From NCBI GenBank assembly GCA_025399215.1, contig MU621432.1, positions 1 to 17,423 of the forward strand: DNA of 17,423 nt, in the 5' to 3' direction. The translations under genes were made by a program, and so were the position numbers. This document shows, piece by piece, positions 1-8,669 of this stretch. The first letter of the stretch is position 1. Each line of letters opens with the position of its first letter. The stretch comes from Globomyces pollinis-pini. Lineage: Eukaryota; Chytridiomycota; Chytridiomycetes; Rhizophydiales; Globomycetaceae. The notes under the pieces were generated by a model, which saw only the letters and a list, made by a program, of their open reading frames with translations, ran no database searches and was not told the DNA's origin.

Positions 1-873
1 GCAAGTTGATAGTAATGATTTTTGATATGTTCAGGTTCCATTGCCCAAGCTTGTCCAGCGATCTTTGATATCTCTTGACTCTTTGTCACTTTATAGATAT
101 GTGTGATTTTCTGTCTCATATGTTTTCGATAGACAAAGAAGGCATTCATTGGTTTCTTTTCTTTTTTGGACACTTTGCATTTGGTTGGATTCATTTGTCA
201 ACGGTTATGAGAAACAGTAAGATCATATTCATTCTGCTTGATGCAGTTAAATAGCAGATGCTATGCTCTGGCTATATGGGTGGATGAATTGGTAACACCT
301 CAATGTCATAGCAATCTGAAACAAGAAGGTGTTGTTACACTTGAGGTCCGGAGTTGAGAGGTCAGGTCAAAGAGATTGATTCAACAACACCTATGGTTGA
401 ATTAGATAAAACAGGCTGAAGAGGAACGGACGATAAAGACGTATAATAAGGCTGATTCTTAATAGGGCTAATTACTACCACCTAAATCACGATGTGTATC
501 CCGAATGAAATATCTTTTCGAACACCCTTTCATGAATGAATGTAACTATGAAAGTTATTGCTGTTTCCCTTCGCAACTTGAACCATTTCTTTGGTGATAA
601 GTTGGTGGTAAATTACAATCTGTAATCCAGTTTGTGTAATCTCTCACACACCAAGGTTGGAAGACCAACATTAACCATTCGACATATACACAAGAACAGT
701 CGATTAGGTCTCGATTGCTAACCCATTGCAAATTTATTTCAATGTGGCCATTATTTTGTATGCAATTCCTATACTATAGACTCTTATGTAACAGCCGGCA
801 GTCGATACAAATATATGGAGAACAGGAAACAAGAAAGAAGCAGACAATTAAATACAGTAAGTAAGTATGGAAA
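1..873. other. Left flank without a recognisable gene
   Basis: No open frame in this stretch resembles a protein I know, and no chain of short exons like those of the neighbouring genes could be drawn. A region near 280-360 has loosely tRNA-like spacing but does not fold as a tRNA. The stretch from about 787 begins TGTAACAGCC and contains a TATA-like string, which recalls the edge of a retrotransposon LTR, but no second copy or target-site duplication is visible. I treat it as intergenic DNA, possibly with decayed mobile-element sequence. Confidence 0.5.
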
Positions 874-943
874 TGATAGTATCCAAGATCGAACTGGAGA
901 CCTTGACCATGTCAATAACACATGATGAACTACCAGTTGAAAA
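874..943 (-). pseudogene. Decayed tRNA-Val copy
   Basis: Read on the minus strand, this matches the intact tRNA-Val at 1021-1094 almost perfectly across the variable loop and T arm, including the B-box core GTTCGATC. The acceptor stem no longer pairs (3' side ATACTATC against a 5' side of TTTCAAC type), the anticodon stem is broken and the D arm is eroded. The anticodon-loop position would read GAC instead of AAC. Loss of acceptor and anticodon pairing makes a functional tRNA unlikely. It lies 77 bp from the intact gene in the same orientation, consistent with an old tandem duplicate or a partial insertion copy. Confidence 0.7.
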
Positions 944-1020
944 GTAGAAACTATTTAAACAAGTATCTGAGAAAGATACCAATTGTTCTGTTGGATAGTG
1001 AAAAGCGACAAAAGGCAAAA

Positions 1021-1094
1021 TGATTTCATCCAGGATCGAACTGGAGACCTTGACCATGTTAAGGTCACGTGATAACCTACTACACCATGAAACC
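1021..1094 (-). tRNA. tRNA-Val (anticodon AAC)
   Basis: The 74-nt minus-strand sequence folds as a standard cloverleaf. The 7-bp acceptor is GGTTTCA/TGAAATC (one G-T pair), the anticodon stem is TGACC/GGTCA with loop TTAACAT, and the T arm is TCCAG/CTGGA with loop TTCGATC. The anticodon AAC (read as IAC) decodes valine GTT/GTC/GTA. There is no intron. TTTT runs on the minus strand immediately downstream (1017-1020 and 1011-1014 region) would serve as Pol III terminators. Its 5' end is only 3 nt from the 3' end of tRNA-Ile, so the two are probably one transcript. Confidence 0.96.
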
Positions 1095-1097
1095 TTC

Positions 1098-1170
1098 TGC
1101 TTCGTACAGGGATCGAACCTGTGACCTTGGCGTTATTAGCACCACGCTCTACCGACTAAGCTAACGAAGC
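1098..1170 (-). tRNA. tRNA-Ile (anticodon AAT)
   Basis: The 73-nt minus-strand sequence has a perfect 7-bp acceptor (GCTTCGT/ACGAAGC), A box TAGCTTAGTCGG, anticodon stem TGGTG/CGCCA with loop CTAATAA, and B box GGTTCGATCCC. The anticodon AAT (IAT) reads isoleucine ATT/ATC/ATA. It lacks an intron. No T run lies between it and the following tRNA-Val, which starts 3 nt downstream. A second identical copy sits in the right arm. Confidence 0.96.
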
Positions 1171-1949
1171 GAGAGGTGGCTTGTCCACACAATCGATCCG
1201 TCAGAATACTGGATTCTTTCAAATCGTTCTGTTTCCCTCAAACCACTTGAAAAGTCTGCTAAAATCTACAATACAATCAGACCACACTCGAAACCATCCC
1301 AATTTCAAAATTGCTATTTTTATACCAATTCTTCGTACTCTCCCCTACAAATTGTCCCTCCGAACTGAATCGTACCACTCAAACTCTAATATCACTCTCC
1401 AATCCCTCATAACTCTACAAACTCTGATATTCAGGAACGCCACTTCCAAACCCCAGAACATCTCAAACTACCACAAACGACCAAAATAAACACACCCAAT
1501 GTAACGTACCATTTATAATACAAAGGTGAGTAGGTGTAATAATCGCTGATCACTATGCTGTGAGTTGATAGATCCCATACAATCACGATAAACACTAGTG
1601 AGCATCTTCATACCTTTCATACTAGAAAGGTCACGTACTATACAGGCGAGTAGTATGTAATAGTTTATCATCTATGTTATTTTTCCGATACAAACAGAAT
1701 CTGAATATGATGGCAATGTCTTGTATGAAGGTCTTCCAACAACTTGCAAACAATGCACACTATTATTAAACCAACTTGCTGCAAGGAGCAATGTAACACG
1801 GTGCTGTATTTCATGATACGAAAATTTGGAACAAATGAAGTTCATTTGTTCCAAACATTTAACGAACAGTGCCTGATCACAAAAGATCTGGTTATTGTTG
1901 ATGTTGCATCGACAATTGGTTCAGTTACACAATTCTGGTTTTTTACCCT
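1171..1949. other. tRNA upstream region and ARV1 5' flank, no gene
   Basis: Positions 1171-1696 are the inner part of the repeat arm. By hand count 1261-1500 has 14 G against 80 C on the plus strand. An imperfect direct repeat (around 1501-1543 and 1630-1665, sharing the cgtac and gagtag cores) and a 7-bp-stem hairpin (1612-1631, ACCTTTC/GAAAGGT) lie near the inner end. From 1697 to 1949 is the 5' flank of ARV1, holding a 31-bp perfect palindrome (1825-1855). A frame around 1675-1815 reads a plausible-looking peptide with a CKQC pair, but it has no convincing start, ends at a stop and cannot be linked to ARV1. Confidence 0.5.
1825..1855. repeat. 31-bp perfect palindrome upstream of ARV1
   Basis: TTTGGAACAAATGAA is followed by a single G and then by its exact reverse complement, giving 15-bp arms around a 1-nt centre. 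It ends about 95 bp before the ARV1 start codon. It could be a dimeric transcription-factor operator, a cruciform or an RNA hairpin in a 5' UTR. The sequence alone does not decide. Confidence 0.9.
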
Positions 1950-2839
1950 ATGATTTGTATTGAATGTGGAGCTCCAATCACACAACTATACATCGAATAT
2001 GGAAAGGTAAACCAGTATATAGTTGAGAATGCAGGGTAGCATTCGACTTACACAATGTGGAGTCTGTCAAGAATTTGCAGACAAATACCAAGAATATGAT
2101 TTTGTAATCCTTTGCATTGATATGACTCTGTTGAAATCTAATGCATATCGGCATGTTATATTCAATCGACTCAAGTATAATCATAAGGGAACTAATGTAT
2201 TTTTATGGTAAAGTTGACTGTAGGATGTGATTGTTCGATTGGGGATATTATTGATTTTATTTGAAGTTTGTAAGATACTTAGGGTTATTTAGCTCATTAT
2301 TGGTAGATATGAAATGGTTTCAATTAGATCAGATTGACGAACATCTCGTTTACAGTGATTTCCCAGTGTATATCCAATACTTGTACGTTCTAACTATTTG
2401 TGTTCTGGGTATGAATATATTTTATGTAGTAACATTTTAGAATTTCTCGTTTATCACGGAACTATTCGCTTGATGGCTGGTGTTTTACAACGTAAAATGT
2501 TATCATTAAAACAGTTAAGATTTGATTATATTCTTATCAACGCTAGGTCAAACAGACTGTCAATGGCTTTGACTCTATCAAGTTTTGGTAAACTATTGTT
2601 GATCGTGATGGTTGTGTGGGACTATGGTAGACTAAATCCCACATCATTAATCAATTTTTTTGTATTTATCTGTAATTTCAATGCTGTATCAGGTAATTTT
2701 GTATAATTTAATTTTAGTTACGCTGCAGATGAATTTCTTTGCAGTATGTATGATTATGACCACCGCTACACTATTGAAGTTGCTATTCCAATTAACTTTC
2801 GCGATCAACGACCCAGCGCTGTTTTGTATATTATTCTAA
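1950..2839 (+). CDS. ARV1: ARV1 lipid/sterol homeostasis protein, 6 exons
   Basis: Predicted exons are 1950-2006, 2035-2196, 2224-2269, 2307-2408, 2441-2692 and 2718-2839, giving 246 residues. Introns are 28, 27, 37, 32 and 25 nt, all GT-AG. The N-terminus is the ARV1 homology domain: a zinc-binding pair of CxxC motifs (C3, C6, C27, C30), then the family string FADKYQEYDFVILCIDM and the NAYRHVIFNRL block. Several hydrophobic segments follow, as expected for an ER membrane protein. ARV1 family members act in the ER in sterol and sphingolipid distribution and GPI-anchor synthesis (established knowledge). The start is fixed because the zinc motif begins two residues after this ATG. The last exon is less conserved in my memory, so the C-terminus is less certain. 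It converges with RPS15; 85 bp separate the stops. Confidence 0.92.
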
Positions 2840-2924
2840 TTTAATATAATGATATGATTTTAATTTTCTCAAATAATGAATTGGTATGTTGACATAATTG
2901 ATTTTATTATGATGAATTCATCAC

Positions 2925-3540
2925 TTACTTAAGTGGAACGAATTTGGAAGAGTTGGAAGCACCGATACCTGGACGACCGTGACGAACTGGCTTATAGGTG
3001 ATGGAGAATTCACCAAGATAGTGTCCAATCATTTCAGCTTTAACTTCGATTTGATTGAAGGTCTTTCCGTTGTAAATACCAATAACAGATCCAATCATTT
3101 CTGGGACAATGATCATGTTACGAAGGTGAGTCTTAACACAAGCTGGCTTTTCATTTGGCAAAGCTTCCTTCTTGGCTTTTCTGAGTTTCTTGATCAAACC
3201 CATAGGCTTACGCTTAAGCCCACGTTGGAATCGTCTACGAGCACGGGCATGAACAAGTTCAACAAGTTGTTCAGTGTTCATATCCAAGAGTTGTTCCAAG
3301 TCGACACCACGGTAGGTGAATTTCTTGAAGGAACGTTTAGCACGGGAAAGGGCAGCAGCAGCTTCATCATGTTCGTCAGCCTAGAAAATTTTAGGAATAT
3401 TCTGAGATTAGATTTGAAATAATTGGAGCTACTTCACAACCATTGAATGGCAAGATGACTATTGACATCTTTACGTTACTGCTTCAAGAGAATTCTTGGA
3501 TGGATGGATGGATGGATGTATGTATGTGAGAGCTTACCAT
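2925..3540 (-). CDS. RPS15: Cytosolic ribosomal protein S15 (uS19), 2 exons
   Basis: Predicted exons on the minus strand are 3540-3538 (only the ATG) and 3380-2925, giving 152 residues against about 142-145 in yeast and human. The protein reads [12 protein letters not shown], then [17 protein letters not shown], a basic central region, and the typical end [17 protein letters not shown]...KFVPLK. uS19 sits in the head of the small subunit near the decoding site. The lone ATG is followed directly by GTAAGC. The single intron (3381-3537) is 157 nt, far longer than others in the window. Near its donor it carries a short-tandem repeat (TGGA x5 then TGTA x2 on the plus strand, 3497-3524). The start codon lies 64 bp from the inferred CDK10 start on the opposite strand, implying a shared compact promoter. 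Confidence 0.95.
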
Positions 3541-3604
3541 TTGAAAAAAGTGAAGAAATGTTTGGGGTAAAACATGACATTTAACTTTGCCACACCAAAC
3601 TGAA
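3541..3604. promoter_or_regulatory. Compact divergent promoter RPS15 / CDK10
   Basis: Only about 64 bp lie between the two inferred start codons. I see no clear TATA box and no ribosomal-protein promoter element that I recognise. Either both genes have extremely short leaders, or part of the promoter lies inside the 5' introns (157 nt in RPS15, 57 nt in CDK10). The CDK10 start is inferred, so the true interval could be longer. Confidence 0.4.
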
Positions 3605-5089
<1,485 letters not shown>

Positions 5090-5162
5090 CAATAATAAAT
5101 CCTAATTAAATGAAATTGCTTTCTTTGATTAATTGACATGAACTCGTTTATCTCTCCTCAGT

Positions 5163-5217
5163 AGTAGTAAGCATAACCGAATAGTACCGATTTATTTTAG
5201 ACCCAATGCTTACTACT
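5163..5217. repeat. 12-bp inverted repeat in intergenic DNA
   Basis: AGTAGTAAGCAT (5163-5174) is matched by its exact reverse complement at 5206-5217, leaving a 31-nt loop. It lies between the CDK10 stop and the next gene's start, about 105 bp before that start. It may be a regulatory site or an RNA hairpin. The rest of 5090-5321 shows an AATAAA for CDK10 (about 5095) and nothing else I can name. Confidence 0.7.
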
Positions 5218-5321
5218 CATCTCCCTTCAAATTTTAATTTAATGGTGTTCTGTTTCAAATTAATAGTTCAGTGTAACAATTGAAGGTCCTTCATCCAGAC
5301 TTACGAAAAAAAAACAATATC

Positions 5322-7304
5322 ATGGGATTCTCTCAAACTATATCCTGTCCAAAACTGTTGACCATCTTAAAGGCACAATCACTGAAAGTGTTATTGCTGG
5401 ATATACGACCACAGCATGAGTTTAAAGAGTCGCATATTACTTGGTCTGGAAAAGCAGTTGGGTCGGCCATTAATATTGATCCAAACTGGCTAATCAATGC
5501 GTAATCTAGTTCAAATGTTAATGGAATAGAAATCCTAGTGATGTAGTTCAGAAAATACAACAGGATAGCAAAATAAATACTCTAAATGATATAGATTTGA
5601 TGATTTTCTATGACAATTCTTCAAGATTCATTACTGATTCAGATTTTTTCAATATGCTATATCATTTGCTGTATGATACTGCATTTCCATTGGATGAAAG
5701 TTATAGTGTACCAAGTGTTATGCCAAAATTACTTGCTGGTGGTTATCAATCTTGGAAATCTTTGAATTACCGACTGTCTAAATATACCAATCCATTTGTA
5801 GATTTCAATTCTGCTAGCAGTGACAGCAATACGAGAAATCCATTCGAAAACAATTCGAGAAGGTCATCATCAGGTGCAATAAGATTAAATCCCAATCCTT
5901 TTTTGTCAAGAATAGAAAGAAAGATTAAAAACCGACAAAGTATGCCAGCAATTCCAACATATCAAACCAACTTTCATAACAATATGCTTAAACGTTATTC
6001 ATTCATCAGTGAAACAACATCTGACAATACCAGTTCATTTGCATCTGATTTAGATCTCTGTGAAAATGGCAATATCGATTCGATTAATCCATTTTCACCT
6101 TCAAAACTATATGATAGACGTATACTTGATGAAGAAGATTATCAAATGCAACTCAAAGAATATGAACAAACCTTTCAAACGAATGAAATTTTGAATTTAT
6201 ATGCTGAACCTTCCCTGCAAATGTATTATAGATTGCTAACTTACCTCTAGTCCACAATCACCTCTACGTAGGCTTAGTTTTGTAAATGAGAATGTATGAT
6301 TGATCTTATTAGTTGATTTTTAGGATACAGATCCAGTTGCAGGTCCAATTGACTCTACTGAGAGCAATGAGTCTGTTTCAACTCTAGCCATAACTAGTTC
6401 AGTTAACGATCTCATGGCGATAGATAAAGAACCCATTATTTCAATTGTATCTCTAGCTGAATCAACATCAGATGAAGAGGAGGTGATGAGTGAACATGCA
6501 GAAATTCAATCCATCTCAAGTGAAGGTGAAAACGAGTCCCTCATTGAAAATGGATTTGATTCTAGAGATGGATGTAGTACAATTGATTCAGAAGAGTTAA
6601 GCATACCGAATGAGACTGCACAACATGAATATCATGAATTAACCGACACCAACGATGTGACTTCTGGTGGAAAAGTATCTATCGATGGAAAAGAGTGCAC
6701 ACACATTGAATTTTCAAATGAAAATACCATCGTATTTGATAAAACAGCGAAGAATGAAATACTGCTTAGTGAACACTCAAATGGTGAAATAGACTTGGCT
6801 GATTCAAAATTCGATAAAGTATCAGCTAAAGAAGTGAACAATGGAATTACAGATGATGATGGTGATGAATTGACAGTTGGGTCTGAAAATAGTCAAGAAA
6901 GTTCTAACGAAGATGTAACACATTTGCCTCTTCGTGGTTCTAATACAAACTCGGAAACAGTTTCAGTCAATGCTGAAGAGTTCGCATCGGCTAACAGTGT
7001 AGAGATAGTTATGGATACGTCATTATCTGAAGATAAAACAACATTGGAAGTCACCGTACCATCGTCAGCGATAAATGATCACGATACCCGTCAACCATGT
7101 GTAAACTGCGACACTGATATTCAGATGTATCAAAATGAAATTGTAAACTTGAAACAAGAGCTTGCAGCTATGAATCTAATGGCACAGACATTTCGGTCCC
7201 AGACCATACAGATGAAGATACTGAAAGAAGCGGCAGAAGCTAGGTTTGATAAATTGGCCAAAGTAGCGCATCGAAGATTGGTCAGGGCAATTTCGGAGCA
7301 ATAA
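5322..7304 (+). CDS. Rhodanese-like protein with NPF motifs and C-terminal coiled coil, 4 exons
   Basis: Predicted exons are 5322-5500, 5530-6222, 6251-6293 and 6324-7304 (introns 29, 28 and 30 nt), giving 631 residues. Residues 1-140 look like a rhodanese fold: LLLDIRPQHEF (24-34) and AGGYQSW (129-135). The loop that normally carries the catalytic cysteine reads FYDNSSR (86-92), with Asp in place of Cys, so it is probably non-enzymatic, like the rhodanese domains of USP8/Doa4. Four NPF tripeptides follow (147, 163, 182, 246) in a disordered Ser/Asn-rich region. Then come an RRLSF site, a long acidic Ser/Glu-rich stretch (about 310-560), a CVNC pair (564-567) and a predicted coiled coil to the end. 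NPF motifs bind EH domains, so an endocytic or endosomal scaffold role is inferred. I do not recognise the full-length family. No USP peptidase domain is present. Confidence 0.85.
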
Positions 7305-7344
7305 AGCAAGTACGATTAGACATACAAAACAATTTTCTTTTATT
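7300..7344. terminator. Convergent poly(A) signals
   Basis: AATAAA at 7300-7305 includes the TAA stop (7302-7304) of the plus-strand rhodanese gene. TTTATT at 7339-7344, read on the minus strand as AATAAA, lies 4 nt past the J-protein stop. Only 43 bp separate the two stops, so the mature 3' ends probably overlap. Confidence 0.55.
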
Positions 7345-7347
7345 TGT

Positions 7348-8002
7348 TTAAAGAACGGTTTTTGTACCATTCAATATAGAATTCAATCCCTCCTTGCGTC
7401 TAAAGTGGTTGTGCAAATCCCAACCAATTTGGATTTCGCGTTTTTGAGCTTCTTTATCATTAGAACTGGCCATATAAGATACAACAGTGCCGAAGACAGC
7501 TGTCAACACCAATAATTCAAACGATTCCCAATTGAATGCTAAAAAATTAGAATTGAAAAGAATATAATTACTGGGACCACCAGCATAAGTATGAGATCTG
7601 GTGTGATGGTGGTTGGTTTTGGGATATCCATTTTGAGTTTGGCATTGAGGTTCACCATGAGACTGGAACTGCTCATCAAAACTTTTGCGACTGTTCGGAT
7701 CTTTTAACAGGTAGTATGCATCTTGGATTTTTAGATAATGCTCTGTTCTTTGTTTCTTTTGGTTATCAGACAAACGAGTAGTTTTATCTAAAAAGTTATC
7801 AACCTATTTTAGCCTTACCAGGATGATATTCCTTCGAGAGTAGATAATATTGAGATTTCAAGGTCTTCAGATTTTCTGAATTGGACACTATCATTAGAAG
7901 TAAGAGGTTACCTCTCAAAACTTGGTAGGGAGTTTCAGGAAAATGCTTCCAAGAGTATGCTCTTGTAGACATCTGGCGCTGTAAAGATTTATATGTATTC
8001 AT
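7348..8002 (-). CDS. Mitochondrial-type J-domain protein with C-terminal membrane segment, 4 exons
   Basis: Predicted minus-strand exons are 8002-7912, 7887-7819, 7787-7572 and 7538-7348 (introns 24, 31 and 33 nt), giving 188 residues. The first 20 residues are rich in Arg, Ser and Lys without acidic residues, like a mitochondrial presequence. The J domain starts near PYQVLRV (25-31), has HPDK (52-55) and continues through KIQDAYYLLKDPNSRKSFDE. A Gly/His-rich linker leads to a hydrophobic segment (about 133-149) and a basic tail. This order resembles DNAJC30-like proteins, small mitochondrial J proteins with one C-terminal membrane span. The HPD aspartate codon is split by intron 2: unspliced DNA reads HPG. 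The third intron is a multiple of 3 without a stop, so retention would keep the frame. J proteins stimulate Hsp70 ATPase; the partner here is presumed to be the mitochondrial Hsp70. Confidence 0.85.
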
Positions 8003-8669
8003 TATGAAAATTAATTCAATAGCTGGTTGTTTAAATAGTTTTTTCTAAATGAGGCAACGCAAAAATGGCTCACATTACGCAAAAAGACCTCAAACAAGTG
8101 TCACAGCAGCCTACGTCACACAACATGGATGTCTAATCAGATATTAAACCTTATGGAGTCTTTTAGTTTACCACCGACTATTGCTTTAGATGAAGGAAGA
8201 GTAGAACAGTAAATTAAAGAATGAGTCACTTCAGAAATGGTTTTGACACGTAAGGTACAGTCTTTATAATGCTCCTGGAAGCCCTGTTCAAAAGCAAGTA
8301 AATTAGGCTGTAGTAGTAAGCTAGTAAGCATCATTGAAATGATGTGCAATATGGTAATTAGAATATCAAAGTAACAATCAATTCACAATGGTTCAGTAAG
8401 TGAATTGAAATAGAACTAAAAAATCTTTATAAATGAACGTTAATGATAACAATAAAGAATGAGAGTTGAAGCTCATGATCGTAATGCAAACTATACCAAA
8501 GAAAATTCGTAAGTTACTGAATAAACCCCAGTTCATCGCAGTTGAGACACTGTTATAAACTTCAAACTATTAGAATGATTATCAATAGCTGCTGGTTATT
8601 GACAATTTGGTCTGTTATTGAATTGAATTGTTTTTGGTTGATTTTTTCATCTTCCTTGCTTTGACCTCC
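8003..8669. other. Unresolved stretch, possibly one small gene
   Basis: This 667-bp interval lies between two divergent genes and is large for this window. On the plus strand a chain of short exons can be drawn from the ATG at 8065: 8065-8097, 8141-8208, 8235-8249 and 8314-8374, 58 codons with introns of 43, 26 and 64 nt. It reads helical segments such as KDLKQILNLMESF and SKLVSIIEMM. On the minus strand a 70-codon open frame (8349-8137) has a hydrophobic start, with a further hydrophobic frame beginning at an ATG near 8543. The two options exclude each other and neither matches a family I know. It may instead be only the divergent promoters of the J-protein and TPR genes. Confidence 0.25.

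Larger units (their letters stand above)
1008..1696. repeat. Left arm of 689-bp inverted repeat
   Basis: This segment is the reverse complement of 16735-17423 with no insertions or deletions. I count four substitutions: three clustered at 1203, 1208 and 1209, just 5' of tRNA-Ile, and one near 1686. It contains tRNA-Val and tRNA-Ile, a strongly G-poor stretch (about 1261-1500) and a hairpin-rich inner end. The inner boundary at about 1696 is sharp. The outer boundary cannot be fixed because the partner arm ends with the window. A 102-codon open frame (1181-1489) is kept in both arms, but it is low-complexity, its two amino-acid differences come from non-synonymous changes, and it overlaps the G-poor tract, so I do not call it a gene. 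Confidence 0.95.

Noticed and set aside
280..370. tRNA-like or variable-arm tRNA candidate
   Set aside because: Loose A-box-like spacing and some complementary hexamers, but no acceptor stem, no proper B box and no T arm.
770..860. LTR edge (TGTAACAGCC with a TATA-like string)
   Set aside because: No matching second end, target duplication or internal coding sequence in view.
848..1057. Minus-strand frame with a repeated peptide MVKVSSSILD
   Set aside because: The repeat is simply the tRNA-Val 3' half and its relic being translated.
1181..1489. 102-codon open frame kept in both repeat arms
   Set aside because: It is low-complexity, lies in the G-poor tract, shows only non-synonymous differences between copies and resembles nothing known; its retention follows from the near identity of the arms.
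1675..1815. Plus-strand frame with a CKQC pair upstream of ARV1
   Set aside because: It ends at a stop, lacks a credible start or splice to ARV1, and its 5' part lies in the repeat arm where the other copy diverges at once.
7799..8002. J protein with a mutated HPG motif
   Set aside because: The change disappears once the 31-nt intron is removed, restoring HPD.
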